Assembly (NCBI GenBank): GCA_039028895.1
Contig: JBCCHF010000021.1
Coordinates: forward strand, 40,541 to 104,540
From: JAHDCJ01 sp039028895
Lineage (GTDB): Bacteria > Bacteroidota > Bacteroidia > Chitinophagales > Saprospiraceae
Direction: 5' to 3'
Length of the DNA stretch: 64,000 nt
Of this stretch, positions 35,227 through 44,782 are shown in pieces (positions within the stretch are counted from its first letter, which is position 1; each line of letters opens with the position of its first letter). The notes under the pieces were generated by a model. It was not told where the DNA came from and ran no database searches. It saw nothing but the letters and a program-made list of their open reading frames with translations. Made by a program: the position numbers and the translations under genes.

Positions 35227-37236
35227 ATGAGGAACATTTACACTATTACCTTACTGGTGCTGTGTGCACTGTCGTATTATAGTTATGGACAGGTCACCTT
35301 TACCGACGAAAGCAGCTTGTTGGTCAACTCATCATTTGAAAGTTACCAGCCCACCATAATTGCTGATATGAACGGCGACAGACTTGACGATATTGTCAGG
35401 GTAAGCACGTCCAATCAAATAAGTATTGAATACCAAACTGCTGGTGGAGGAACATTCACCAATCACAATTTCCAAAACCCTTCACTGAAGAAGCCCTGGG
35501 GGATGTGTGTCGCTGATGTCGATAATAATGGCAAAAATGACATTCTTGCGGGGGGGCATTACGATGGCTTGAGAATCCATAAAGAGAATGGAGCAGGAGG
35601 GTATGTGCCTTTGGTACTTCCTGGAAGTATTTTTCTCCAGGGGGTCAACTTTGTTGATATCAATACTGACGGCATGCCCGACATCTATGCCTGCCACGAT
35701 CATGGGACATCCCTGACTTACAGAGCGACTACTCCAGGATTTTATACGTTAGATGCCACGATGGTGCCTTCTGCACCCTATGCCGGTAATTATGCTTCGG
35801 TCTGGAGTGATTATGATGATGATGGTGATATTGATCTTTATGTTTCGAAATGCCGACTTGGTGTTACGGATTCAACAGATCCTCAAAGAATTAATGGTCT
35901 TTATAAAAATAATGGAAACGGCACATTCACAGAAGTAGGTGCTATTACCGGTGTAGCTGATGGCGCTCAGTCGTGGTCGGCAGATTTTGCAGATATCGAT
36001 AATGATGGTGATATGGACCTTTTCGTACTGAATCACGATCAAAGCAATCGCCTTTATGAACAAGCTGGGGTTGGGTCCGGTAATTTTACTGATCTTATCG
36101 TTGGTAGCGGTATTAGTACGAATGGTAGCAGTGATTGGCAATCGATATTTGCCGATTTCAATAATGATGGTTTTGTAGATCTATTGATCAGTGGAAATCA
36201 CTATGCATTGTATTTGAATGACGGAGATAGAACCTTTACACAGGTTACAAATCCATTTCCTGCAGGAACCATCCGAAATTTCAGTGTGGGCGATCTTAAT
36301 CACGATGGGGCGCTTGACATTTATGCGACTTATGGCTCATGGGCCAATTCTAATGCTCAGGCCGACAAGATTCTTATGAATGCCGGGAACAGTAATAACT
36401 TTATTGCTTTTGACCTACAGGGTGTTCAATCCAATATCAACGGCATAGGGGCCCGTTTAGAGCTTTATGGATCATGGGGTATGCAGGTTCGTGAAGTGCG
36501 TTCGGGTGAAAGCTACGGCATTATGAATACCTTTACCCAACATTTTGGGATCGGGACAGCCACAATGGCCGATTCTCTTGTTATCCGTTGGCCATCCGGC
36601 ATTCACCAGACAATCACTCAAATTGCAGCTAATCAATTCTTGTTTGTCTCAGAAGCTGAAACCTTATTATCCGTTGAGATGCTTGATTTCAATGCCATGT
36701 TGAGCGATAATAGGTCTGTTGATCTGAAATGGGAAACAGCATCAGAATTCAATAACGAATGGTTTTTTATCGAACGTTCTACTGACGGATCGACTTTCGA
36801 AGAAATTGGGCGTTTACAAGGTGCAGGCACCTCTAACGATGTTCAGGCGTATATGTTCAAAGATCCTGAACCTCAACTTAGTGACAACTACTACCGACTA
36901 CGTCAGTTGGAAACAGGCGGATTGATCACTTATAGTGAAGTAAAGGTAGTCAACCTCGGTTTTGAAAACGAAGACGAGTTTGATGCCCAGATATATCCGA
37001 CCCTGGCTCAATCGGGGCAACAAATCGTGGTTAAGGTTGATAATGTCCGTTCATTGCCCGTCGAGGTTTCTTTATGGAACAGCAATGGTCAACTGGTTCA
37101 CAAACAAGTGGAACAACCAAAATCCGGCGAGATCACCTACATCTATGTGATGATTCCTGGTCAGCCTGGAACTTATGTTGTACGTGTTACGGATGAGGTA
37201 GAGCATGTTGTAGGGACTGTGATTGTTACACAGTAA
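35227..37236 (+). CDS. Exported FG-GAP/VCBS and ASPIC/UnbV protein with T9SS C-terminal signal
   Basis: A 669-residue secreted protein. It starts with a signal peptide (MRNIYTITLLVLCALSYYSYG). Several integrin-like calcium-binding repeats follow, with DxDxDGxxD loops (DYDDDGDIDLYV, DIDNDGDMDLFV, DFNNDGFVDLLI, DLNHDGALDIYA). An ASPIC/UnbV region (FGIGTATMADSLVIRWPSG) and a fibronectin-like segment come next. A T9SS type A sorting signal at the C terminus (about 590-669; YPTLAQSGQQIVVK through GTYVVRVTDEVEHVVG) predicts export to the cell surface or medium. It has no evident link with phenylacetate genes on either side. The ligand is unknown; adhesion is typical. Confidence 0.9.
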   Translation: MRNIYTITLLVLCALSYYSYGQVTFTDESSLLVNSSFESYQPTIIADMNGDRLDDIVRVSTSNQISIEYQTAGGGTFTNHNFQNPSLKKPWGMCVADVDNNGKNDILAGGHYDGLRIHKENGAGGYVPLVLPGSIFLQGVNFVDINTDGMPDIYACHDHGTSLTYRATTPGFYTLDATMVPSAPYAGNYASVWSDYDDDGDIDLYVSKCRLGVTDSTDPQRINGLYKNNGNGTFTEVGAITGVADGAQSWSADFADIDNDGDMDLFVLNHDQSNRLYEQAGVGSGNFTDLIVGSGISTNGSSDWQSIFADFNNDGFVDLLISGNHYALYLNDGDRTFTQVTNPFPAGTIRNFSVGDLNHDGALDIYATYGSWANSNAQADKILMNAGNSNNFIAFDLQGVQSNINGIGARLELYGSWGMQVREVRSGESYGIMNTFTQHFGIGTATMADSLVIRWPSGIHQTITQIAANQFLFVSEAETLLSVEMLDFNAMLSDNRSVDLKWETASEFNNEWFFIERSTDGSTFEEIGRLQGAGTSNDVQAYMFKDPEPQLSDNYYRLRQLETGGLITYSEVKVVNLGFENEDEFDAQIYPTLAQSGQQIVVKVDNVRSLPVEVSLWNSNGQLVHKQVEQPKSGEITYIYVMIPGQPGTYVVRVTDEVEHVVGTVIVTQ

Positions 37237-37237
37237 A

Positions 37238-37837
37238 TTACCCTTTAGGCTTCAGCTCATTCCAGGTCTTGTAAAGGCTTTCCTGGCTGGGTCTGTTTTC
37301 TGGTATTTCCCGTAATGGTTCACATTCTTTAAGGTTTTCAAAACATTCTTGGGGAAGGGATTGGTAGAGTTTGGTGCCTGCAGTTTTCCAGGCCATCATT
37401 TCGTCTGTTACCTGTTTCACAACTTTACCAGGATTGCCGACTACCAGACTTCTTTTGGGAATGTGCATACCTGCTTTGATGAAGCAAAGTGCTCCGATGA
37501 TACATTCATCTTCAATCACTACGTCGTCCATGATAACGGCATTCATTCCGATAAGAGCATTTTTACCGATCTGTGCACCGTGGATGATGGCCCCATGTCC
37601 GATATGCGCCCCTGTTTTTAGCGTGACCGTCACCCCCGGAAACATATGTATTGTGCAGTTTTCTTGCACATTACATCCATCTTCAATGACGATACCGCCA
37701 AAATCGCCTCGTATAGCTGCTGCTGGCCCGATATAGCAGTTTTTTCCGATAATCACATTTCCGGTAACGGAAGCCAAGGGATGTACAAATGAAGATTCGT
37801 GAATGACTGGTTTGAAGCCTTTGTATTCGAAAATCAT
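37238..37837 (-). CDS. paaY: PaaY-like hexapeptide-repeat thioesterase / carbonic anhydrase-fold protein
   Basis: A 199-residue left-handed beta-helix protein of the gamma-carbonic anhydrase fold. Hexapeptide repeats such as VIIGKNCYIGPAAAIRGD and IGHGAIIHGAQIGKNALIGMNAVI run from about 20 to 150. PaaY hydrolyses misplaced CoA esters that would stall phenylacetate degradation. The call rests on fold, length and position as last gene of the paa unit; its stop converges with the FG-GAP gene by one base spacing. Confidence 0.88.
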   Translation of the reverse strand: MIFEYKGFKPVIHESSFVHPLASVTGNVIIGKNCYIGPAAAIRGDFGGIVIEDGCNVQENCTIHMFPGVTVTLKTGAHIGHGAIIHGAQIGKNALIGMNAVIMDDVVIEDECIIGALCFIKAGMHIPKRSLVVGNPGKVVKQVTDEMMAWKTAGTKLYQSLPQECFENLKECEPLREIPENRPSQESLYKTWNELKPKG

Positions 37838-37870
37838 AGTATTTATTCAGAGTTGATTATTCCGGTTTAT

Positions 37871-39079
37871 TTAGACTCTTTCTATGATGGTGGCGTAGCC
37901 TTGTCCGACACCGATGCACATAGAAACCAGTGCGTATCGCTTGTTTTGCTTATGCAATTCGATAGCAGCGGTTTGCAGGATACGTGTTCCTGACATGCCA
38001 AGCGGGTGACCAATAGCAATGGCCCCTCCATTTGGATTGATGCGTGGGTCATTGTCTTGTAACTCCAGTTTTCTTGTACAGGCCAGTACCTGTGCAGCAA
38101 AGGCTTCATTAAGTTCTATGATATCCATATCATCGAGGGTCAATCCTGCTTTTGCCAGTGCCTTTTGCGAAGCATAGACAGGTCCGATGCCCATAATCCT
38201 TGGTTCGACACCAGCAACGCCTGAAGAGACAATGCGTGCCAAAGGTTTAAGATTGTGATCAACAAGGGCCTGTTCGGAAGCGATAAGCATAGCTGCTGCG
38301 CCATCGTTAAGACCTGAAGCATTACCAGCGGTTACAGAACCACCTTCTTTTCTGAATACCGCTCTGAGTTTGGCAAGCACTTCCAGCGAAGTGTTGGGTT
38401 TTATAAATTCATCTTTATCGAAAATGATCGGATCGGCTTTCCTTTGCGGAATCTCTACGGCAATTATTTCTTCTGCCAACCTGCCATTGACATTGGCTGC
38501 TGAAGCCTTCATCTGGGAGTTATATGCAAAAAAATCCTGGTCTTCACGACTAATGTCGTACATCTCGACGAGGTTCTCTGCGGTTTCGCCCATGGCGTGA
38601 GTGCCATATAGCGACTTCATTTTCGGATTCACAAAGCGCCACCCGAAACTGGAGTCGTGCATCTGGGCATCACGGCCAAAAGCTTTTGAGACTTTTGAGA
38701 TGACCCATGGGCCGCGCGTCATATGCTCTACGCCACCACAAACGAAAACATCGCCGTCTCCTGTTTTGATAGCCCTGTTGGCATGAATAACTGAAGACAT
38801 CCCTGATGCGCAAAGTCGGTTAACGGTTTCTCCAGGGACTGACCATGGTAAACCAGCTAATAACAATGCCATCCTGGCGATATTTCTATTGTCTTCACCT
38901 GCCTGATTGGCGCAACCGAGCACGACATCGTCTATAGCTACAGGATCAAGATTGCTATTTCGAGCCATTAATTCCCGGATAACATGAGCCGCCAGGTCAT
39001 CTGTCCTGATGGTTGATAAAGTGCCAGTGAACTTGCCGATTGGTGTGCGGATGGCATCGACTATAAATGCTTCTTTCAT
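37871..39079 (-). CDS. paaJ: 3-oxoadipyl-CoA/3-oxo-5,6-dehydrosuberyl-CoA thiolase
   Basis: A 402-residue thiolase that cleaves beta-keto acyl-CoA products late in phenylacetate breakdown. Nucleophile Cys is in NRLCASGMSSV, His in GAIAIGHPLGMSGTR, and the second Cys in SMCIGVGQGYATI. The N-terminal PIGKFTGTLS and DAIRTP match PaaJ/PcaF-type enzymes. It sits between paaY and the BNR gene on the minus strand. Confidence 0.93.
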   Translation of the reverse strand: MKEAFIVDAIRTPIGKFTGTLSTIRTDDLAAHVIRELMARNSNLDPVAIDDVVLGCANQAGEDNRNIARMALLLAGLPWSVPGETVNRLCASGMSSVIHANRAIKTGDGDVFVCGGVEHMTRGPWVISKVSKAFGRDAQMHDSSFGWRFVNPKMKSLYGTHAMGETAENLVEMYDISREDQDFFAYNSQMKASAANVNGRLAEEIIAVEIPQRKADPIIFDKDEFIKPNTSLEVLAKLRAVFRKEGGSVTAGNASGLNDGAAAMLIASEQALVDHNLKPLARIVSSGVAGVEPRIMGIGPVYASQKALAKAGLTLDDMDIIELNEAFAAQVLACTRKLELQDNDPRINPNGGAIAIGHPLGMSGTRILQTAAIELHKQNKRYALVSMCIGVGQGYATIIERV

Positions 39080-39123
39080 TTACGTATTTTTAGAAGCACA
39101 AAAGTACAAAAATGCCGATTGGT

Positions 39124-40206
39124 TTAATTGGCAAAATGAACAGAATAAACCATGGGAAGGTAGTGGTTAAGACAATCCCAACTTTCTCCGGCATCCTCTG
39201 ACAAGAACAGGTTGCCACAAGTCGTTCCAAAGGCTACACGGTTACCAGCACTGTCGAGGCTATGTCGGTATACAATATCGTAACATCCTTCTTGTGGAAG
39301 TCCTTTTCGGAAGTCAACCCAGGTTTTTCCACCATCATCCGTTCTGCAAACAGTCATTGCTGCCCCTTTGGCTATCCGGATTTCGTCACTAATGGCGGGC
39401 ACTACCCACGCCCTTTCTGTATTATCAGGATCAATTGAAATGCAGAATCCAAAGTCAGCAATTTTATTTTTATCAGAAACATCTACCCACGTTTTTGCAC
39501 CATCAGTAGACCGGAATATGCCACAATGGTTTTGCTGCCAAAGCACATCTGGATTAGTGTTACAGGCTAACAGCATATGAGGGTCGTGTCCTACTTCTGC
39601 GAATGGATCAGGCAGAAAATCGGCTCTTAATCCTTTATTTCTCACTGTCCAGGTTTTTCCGGCGTCTGTTGTCTCAAAAACGCCGGCGCAGCTAATGCCA
39701 ATATAAATATGGTCGCTGTTTCGTGGGTCAACAACTACAGAGTGAATGCCAGCATTGTCAAATCCTCCGCCAAACCATTCGCCTCTAGAAGGGTGATCCC
39801 ATAGTGATTCAATCAGGTTAAATGATGCTCCATTATCATTAGAAGAAAACAAGCCTCCCGGGACAGTGCCTAGCCAGAACTTTGCGGGATGATCATTCCC
39901 GCCTTCTGCAAATGCCCACAAGTAGTTGACAGAGGCAGGCACGCCTTCTTTAACTTCTTTTCCTTCCGGGAATTTTGGGGCAGCGATTTCTTCCCAGTTT
40001 TGTCCTTCGTCGTTTGATCGGTGTAATTTCACCCCCCAGTGACCATGGTCGAGACAAGCCCACCAGGTGCCATTTCTTGTGTCTACCTGAGCTAGTGATA
40101 CCGGGATACCAGAGAAATGCATGTTCTCAAATTGCCAATTTCCTTTTTTGTATCGATAAACTGCCAGCCCTTTCCTTGTCCCGATTAAAAGAAGATCTTT
40201 TTGCAT
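39124..40206 (-). CDS. Cytosolic BNR/sialidase-fold beta-propeller, no known function
   Basis: A 360-residue propeller protein with no signal peptide. At least six Asp-box (SxDxGxTW-type) motifs are visible, e.g. SNDEGQNW, SNDNGASF, TTDAGKTW, STDGAKTW, RTDDGGKTW and SEDAGESW. The sialidase catalytic Arg triad and Tyr/Glu are not evident, so sialidase activity is unlikely. It lies downstream of the MoaD/ThiS gene within the paa unit. I infer a partner role with that ubiquitin-like protein. Confidence 0.85.
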   Translation of the reverse strand: MQKDLLLIGTRKGLAVYRYKKGNWQFENMHFSGIPVSLAQVDTRNGTWWACLDHGHWGVKLHRSNDEGQNWEEIAAPKFPEGKEVKEGVPASVNYLWAFAEGGNDHPAKFWLGTVPGGLFSSNDNGASFNLIESLWDHPSRGEWFGGGFDNAGIHSVVVDPRNSDHIYIGISCAGVFETTDAGKTWTVRNKGLRADFLPDPFAEVGHDPHMLLACNTNPDVLWQQNHCGIFRSTDGAKTWVDVSDKNKIADFGFCISIDPDNTERAWVVPAISDEIRIAKGAAMTVCRTDDGGKTWVDFRKGLPQEGCYDIVYRHSLDSAGNRVAFGTTCGNLFLSEDAGESWDCLNHYLPMVYSVHFAN

Positions 40207-40346
40207 AGTCTAATGTTTTGTGGTGTTGCCAAAAAAATGACAACCTTCTGAGATTAAAGTTTGGATACCCAATGCATAAATAAGCCTTTTGTCAAAGGCA
40301 TGGGCGGGTGGAGAAGATCGATTAAGCTGTGCTGCGGGGCACGCTG

Positions 40347-40625
40347 TTAACCTCCGGAAAGGGCCTGGAAAATATAGACTTCGCTATTATCCTGAACTTG
40401 ATCGGATAGCGATTTTTTGTCCTCTATCAGTTTGCCATCGACAAAGATATTGACGTGTTTGCGCAAGCTGCCCTGATCATCGACAATATAGGCACAGATT
40501 CCCGGGAATTTTTCTTCCAGCGTAGGTAAAATCTCATTGACTGTAGCAGCATTGAGCTCAAGCGTGTCGAGGTCAGGATAAAACCGCTTTAGGGCATATG
40601 TGAACTTTACCTTTGGCATGGACAA
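40347..40625 (-). CDS. MoaD/ThiS-family ubiquitin-like sulfur carrier
   Basis: A 92-residue beta-grasp protein ending in LSGG. The exposed Gly-Gly end is what an E1-like enzyme adenylates and thiocarboxylates. The family supplies sulfur for molybdopterin or thiazole synthesis, or in some cases is conjugated to proteins. No MoaE, ThiF/MoeB or ThiG is nearby, and the next gene is a BNR propeller inside an aromatic-degradation operon. Its recipient is thus unknown. An alternative Met two codons in is possible. Confidence 0.88.
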   Translation of the reverse strand: MSMPKVKFTYALKRFYPDLDTLELNAATVNEILPTLEEKFPGICAYIVDDQGSLRKHVNIFVDGKLIEDKKSLSDQVQDNSEVYIFQALSGG

Positions 40626-40735
40626 GAAAAATAGTTAACGGATATTAAGTTACACATTATATCCGACTGATGGCACCTGCGGAGTGTTAAAATCCTGTTA
40701 GAGAGATGAATAAGTGGAAAAGATAAATGACTAAT

Positions 40736-41158
40736 TTATTCAAACCAGTTTTTACCGGTGCGATAAACAGTGCCTTTGAAAAGGGCTACAACATCATCAT
40801 TTTGATTGACCACCTCTACCTGGTAGACCCCGATTTTGTTGGATTTGTGCTGCTCAGTGGCTGTTGCGGTAAGTATATCACCTTCCCTTACAGTTGTAGT
40901 ATGCGAAATGGAAGTTTCAACCGAAACGGCTCTTTTTCCTTGCGAGTTACAGGCAAATGCAAGCGCACTATCCGCGAGGGAATAGGTAATGCCCCCATGC
41001 GCTATCTGAAAACCATTCAGCATTTCCTTTCTGACTGTCATGCGTACTTTTGAGGTGCCCGCATCCTCTCCTAAACGTTCGATGCCCAGCCATTGACTGA
41101 AAGCATCGTTATTGTACATTTCATCGACAATTCTGGAGGCTAATTCTTTGGAAGACAT
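40736..41158 (-). CDS. paaI: Phenylacetyl-CoA pathway hot-dog thioesterase PaaI
   Basis: A 140-residue hot-dog fold thioesterase with the family's HGGITYSLADSALAFAC active segment. PaaI removes stalled aryl-CoA intermediates in the cytosol. It follows paaH by about 21 bases and precedes the moaD gene by 110 bases. Confidence 0.92.
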   Translation of the reverse strand: MSSKELASRIVDEMYNNDAFSQWLGIERLGEDAGTSKVRMTVRKEMLNGFQIAHGGITYSLADSALAFACNSQGKRAVSVETSISHTTTVREGDILTATATEQHKSNKIGVYQVEVVNQNDDVVALFKGTVYRTGKNWFE

Positions 41159-41179
41159 AGGCGGTCAGTGGGGTGTATG

Positions 41180-42334
41180 TTAATAGAAGGTCTGATTTTC
41201 GCGAGCCATTTTCCTTAGTAACTGACTGGTTCTGTAGCGATCTTCCTGGTATTCGTCGTGGAGTCTGTCGATGGCTTCAACGCAAGCGTCAATTCCTCTT
41301 TCATCTGCCCATTTCAATAACCCTTTTGGGTAATTGACCCCTTTGGCCATAGCCAGATCGATATCATCACGCGTAGCAATCTGAAGATGTAAAGCATCAG
41401 CAGCTTCGTTGATCAGCATGGCCAAAATACGCCATAAGATTTTCTGTCCCAGAGCATCATCAGTATTAGGCTCTGGATTAATGGCGTTTTCACCATACTC
41501 ATAAAAGCCCTTCCCGGTTTTCTTGCCCAGGTAGCCAGCTTCCACCAGGCGTTTTTGGGTAAAGGATGGCTTGTATCGTGGATCGTAGAAGAAAGCTTCA
41601 AAGACAGTTTCTGTAACCGTGTAGTTAATATCATTTCCTATGAGGTCCATTAACTCGAAAGGTCCCATTCTGAAACCTCCAATAGTTTTCATGGCCCAGT
41701 CGATAGTTGGAGCATCAGCAATTTTCTCTTCAAGAATCCGGATGGCCTCTCCGTAGAATGGGCGAGCTACCCTGTTGACAATAAACCCAGGGGTGTCTTT
41801 AGCAATTACCGTGATCTTACCCCAGCGCTCGATTTCTTTACAGGTGCTATCCAGAATCTTGGGATCAGTTTGGATGGCTGCTACCATTTCAACCAGCGGC
41901 ATCAACGGTGCCGGATTAAAAAAGTGAACACCAAGTACCCGTTCAGGATGGTTACAAACACCTGCGATTGAGGTTACTGAAAGTGAGGAAGTATTTGTGG
42001 CCAGGATACATTCTTTAGACACGATTTCTTCTAGTCCCCTAAAGACAGAGCGCTTGACTTCAATATTTTCAAGCACAGCCTCTATGACGAACTCTCGGTC
42101 TATAAATTTTTGTTCGCTTGTTGTTGTTGTAATCCTGGAAAGAATTGCTTCTGCTTCTTCAGCCTCTATTCTGCCTTTCTCTACCAGGCGGTTCATGATC
42201 TTTTCAAGTCTCGACCTTGCCTTCGCCAATGCTGAGGCATTGATATCGTAGATGAGTACTTCGTTTCCTGCTGTGGCAGCTACCTGTGCTATTCCGGCAC
42301 CCATTGTGCCAGCTCCTATTATTCCAATTTTCAT
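41180..42334 (-). CDS. paaH: 3-hydroxyacyl-CoA dehydrogenase PaaH
   Basis: A 384-residue dehydrogenase that oxidises 3-hydroxyadipyl-CoA-type intermediates with NAD. It opens with the Rossmann motif GIIGAGTMGAGIAQVAA. The catalytic His is in VLGVHFFNPAPLMPLVE and the C-terminal domain carries GYLGKKTGKGFYEY. Typical PaaH/3-hydroxybutyryl-CoA dehydrogenase length. Spacing to paaG is 27 bases. Confidence 0.93.
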   Translation of the reverse strand: MKIGIIGAGTMGAGIAQVAATAGNEVLIYDINASALAKARSRLEKIMNRLVEKGRIEAEEAEAILSRITTTTSEQKFIDREFVIEAVLENIEVKRSVFRGLEEIVSKECILATNTSSLSVTSIAGVCNHPERVLGVHFFNPAPLMPLVEMVAAIQTDPKILDSTCKEIERWGKITVIAKDTPGFIVNRVARPFYGEAIRILEEKIADAPTIDWAMKTIGGFRMGPFELMDLIGNDINYTVTETVFEAFFYDPRYKPSFTQKRLVEAGYLGKKTGKGFYEYGENAINPEPNTDDALGQKILWRILAMLINEAADALHLQIATRDDIDLAMAKGVNYPKGLLKWADERGIDACVEAIDRLHDEYQEDRYRTSQLLRKMARENQTFY

Positions 42335-42361
42335 TTTATAGAGTCTTTCGGGTAAGTAATT

Positions 42362-43138
42362 TTAATGCCCTTTAAATTCGGGTTTTCTTTTTTCAAGGAA
42401 GGCATTTACACCTTCACTGTAATCATAAGTTTGTCCAGCTGTAGCCTGGTAAAGTTCTTCGAGATCAAGTTGGGTTTCCAAGGTGTTGTCGAAGGTCATA
42501 TTAAACAGCTGTTTGGTGAGTGCTAATCCCTTAGTTGGCATCTTTGCAAGTTTCTCGGCGAGTTTCCAGGAGCCTTCGATAAAGTCTGCATCAGAGAGTA
42601 CTTTATAGATCATTCCCATCTTTTCCGCATCAGCGGCTGATACTTTATCACCCAGCATGGCAAGTGCAGTTGCTTTCTGCAGGCCTATTAACCGTGGTAA
42701 AATCCATGTGCCTCCGCTATCCGGAATCAAACCAATCTTGCTGAATGCCTGAATGAATGAGGCTGATTCTTTTGCTACGACGATATCACAAGCAAGGGCA
42801 ATGTTTGCTCCGGCGCCGGCGGCAACGCCATTGACAGCGGCAACGATTGGCTTAGGAATCTCTCTTAAGAATTTGATTATCGGGTTGTAGTGTTCGCTAA
42901 CGATTCTCTGAATGCCGGGACCGTTTTCATCAATAGCTTCCGCAAGGTCTTGTCCTGCACAGAATGCTTTACCTTCTCCGGTAATATAGACTGCACGAAT
43001 CTCTTTGTCATCTCTGCATTTCTGCAATAACAAGTGAAAAGCCAATGCCATTTCGCGATTGAAGCTATTAAAAACAGAAGGTCGGTTAAATGTTATGTGG
43101 GCGACTTCATTTTTTACAGAAAAGAGAATACTATCCAT
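42362..43138 (-). CDS. paaG: 2-(1,2-epoxy-1,2-dihydrophenyl)acetyl-CoA isomerase PaaG
   Basis: A 258-residue crotonase-fold isomerase that converts the ring epoxide to oxepin-CoA. Key motifs are GKAFCAGQDLAEAI, VNGVAAGAGANIALACD, and IGLIPDSGGTWILPR, where the Asp replaces the hydratase Glu as in PaaG. The position between paaD and paaH supports the call over a generic hydratase. Confidence 0.93.
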   Translation of the reverse strand: MDSILFSVKNEVAHITFNRPSVFNSFNREMALAFHLLLQKCRDDKEIRAVYITGEGKAFCAGQDLAEAIDENGPGIQRIVSEHYNPIIKFLREIPKPIVAAVNGVAAGAGANIALACDIVVAKESASFIQAFSKIGLIPDSGGTWILPRLIGLQKATALAMLGDKVSAADAEKMGMIYKVLSDADFIEGSWKLAEKLAKMPTKGLALTKQLFNMTFDNTLETQLDLEELYQATAGQTYDYSEGVNAFLEKRKPEFKGH

Positions 43139-43171
43139 TATTTTGATTTTCAGAATTTCGATTGATTAGTT

Positions 43172-43666
43172 TTAATGGCATTTGAAATAATCAAAGGGCT
43201 CTTTGCATGTTTGGCATTGATAGAGGGCCTTGCATGCTGTCGAACCAAACTGGCTAATCAACTTGGTCTGCGTTGAAGCACACTGAGGGCATTCAACTTC
43301 AGGTTGCTCGCCGAAAAGCACTGATTTGTCGAGGGTCTCTTTTACCGGTGGAGCAATGCCATAGGCTTTCAGCTTTTTCTTACCTTCTTCAGATAGCCAA
43401 TCGGTGGTCCATGCCGGGCTTAATATTGTTGTCACCTTAAACTTTTCGAATCCGTTGGCAGCTAATTCCAGTTTGATATTGGTTGCAATGGTATTCATAG
43501 CCGGGCACCCTGAATAGGTCGGCGTAATCACTACTTCCAGTTCATCATTATGATAACGAATATCCCGGATAATTCCCAGGTCCACCACGGTCAATACAGG
43601 AACCTCGGGATCTTTAACGTTCTCAAGGATTTTCCAGATTGATGAAATTTTATGCTTCGTGATCAT
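43172..43666 (-). CDS. paaD: PaaD, maturation factor of the phenylacetyl-CoA epoxidase
   Basis: Using the Met at 43666 (a longer start would overlap paaC), this is a 164-residue DUF59/MIP18-type protein. VKDPEVPVLTVVDLGIIRDI and TYSGCPAMN mark the DUF59 domain. The C terminus holds four Cys in CPQC and CQTC pairs, a zinc-ribbon-like site. PaaD is needed for iron-sulfur or diiron assembly of the epoxidase. Confidence 0.92.
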   Translation of the reverse strand: MITKHKISSIWKILENVKDPEVPVLTVVDLGIIRDIRYHNDELEVVITPTYSGCPAMNTIATNIKLELAANGFEKFKVTTILSPAWTTDWLSEEGKKKLKAYGIAPPVKETLDKSVLFGEQPEVECPQCASTQTKLISQFGSTACKALYQCQTCKEPFDYFKCH

Positions 43667-43694
43667 TGCAAATAATCCATTTAGTTGAAAGTCA

Positions 43695-44453
43695 TTACCA
43701 TTCTGCACCCGGATAGGCACGTGGTAAATATTGCATTTCCGCAAGGATGAACCCCATATGTTCTGTATGGACGCCTTGCTTGCCTCCTTTTTGTGTCCAG
43801 GTTGATTCTGGCTTTTGCAAAGTTGCCCTGCTCAGTACCTCATCTACTTTATCATCCCAGAGTGATTTTATCTCATCCAGGTTTACCCCAATACCTTCAG
43901 CAGCCATCATTTTATCAACTTCATTCATAAGCAGCATTTCACCTGTGAAATTCCAGATATCGTCAACTGCTTTCTGCATTTTCTGATGACTTTCTTCAGT
44001 ACCATCACCTAGTCTGATGACCCATTCTGAGCTATACCTCAGGTGGTAAGTCACTTCTTTGAGTGATTTTTCAGCGATGGCGGCCAGAGTTTCATCCTTA
44101 CTATTTTTCAGAGCAGTCAGAAAATAAAAATTAAAGGCATCGAAGAAGAATTGTCTGGCAATGGTATCCGCAAAATTGCCATTAGGCAGCTCAGTGATCA
44201 GCAGGTTATAGAAATTCCGCTCTTCTCTGAGATAAGCCAGGTCATCTTCTGATCGCCCTTTGCCTTCCAACTTTCCGGCGTAAGCCAAAATAGATCTTGC
44301 CTGTCCTACCTGGTCAAGGGCAATATTGGTAAGCGCGATGTCCTGTTCGAGGATTGGTCCATGTCCACACCATTCACCCAGTCGATGACCGAGAATAAGG
44401 GCATTGTCACCAATTTGCAGAGTATATCTGAATAAAGCTTCTTGAGTGGTCAT
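43695..44453 (-). CDS. paaC: Phenylacetyl-CoA epoxidase structural subunit PaaC
   Basis: A 252-residue helical ferritin-like subunit that binds and stabilises PaaA. It starts MTTQEALFRYTLQIGDNAL and includes LGHRLGEWCGHGPILEQDIALTN and the C-terminal GGKQGVHTEHMGFILAEMQ. Lacks the full metal ligands of PaaA, as expected. It is separated from paaB by one base. Confidence 0.94.
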   Translation of the reverse strand: MTTQEALFRYTLQIGDNALILGHRLGEWCGHGPILEQDIALTNIALDQVGQARSILAYAGKLEGKGRSEDDLAYLREERNFYNLLITELPNGNFADTIARQFFFDAFNFYFLTALKNSKDETLAAIAEKSLKEVTYHLRYSSEWVIRLGDGTEESHQKMQKAVDDIWNFTGEMLLMNEVDKMMAAEGIGVNLDEIKSLWDDKVDEVLSRATLQKPESTWTQKGGKQGVHTEHMGFILAEMQYLPRAYPGAEW

Positions 44454-44454
44454 A

Positions 44455-44742
44455 TCAGATATGTTTTAGTTCGTCTGGCAGATCATAAAATGTCGGGTGT
44501 CTGTAAACCTTGTCTTCTGCGGGTTCGAATAAGGCATCAGCATTTTCCGGATTACTGGCGGTGATAAATTTTGATTCTACCACCCAGATACTAACCCCTT
44601 CCTGTCGACGGGTATAAACATCACGAGCATTTTCAATTGCCATATCAGAATCTGCAGCATGCAGGCTTCCGACATGTTTATGGTGTAAGCCTTGTTTGCT
44701 TCGAATGAAGACTTCAAATAACGGCCAGTTTTTATTTGACAT
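44455..44742 (-). CDS. paaB: Phenylacetyl-CoA epoxidase subunit PaaB
   Basis: A 95-residue subunit with the characteristic start WPLFEVFIRSKQGLHHKHVG and DVYTRRQEGVSIWVVES. It links the heteromeric PaaABC complex. Position between paaA and paaC is as usual for the operon. Confidence 0.94.
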   Translation of the reverse strand: MSNKNWPLFEVFIRSKQGLHHKHVGSLHAADSDMAIENARDVYTRRQEGVSIWVVESKFITASNPENADALFEPAEDKVYRHPTFYDLPDELKHI

Positions 44743-44782
44743 TTGACAAGAGTTTTTTGTTATTCCTTAGGTAAGCCCATGT

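Noticed and set aside
39124..40206. Sialidase activity of the BNR protein
   Set aside because: Asp boxes alone define the fold; the catalytic Arg triad and nucleophile are not visible and there is no export signal.
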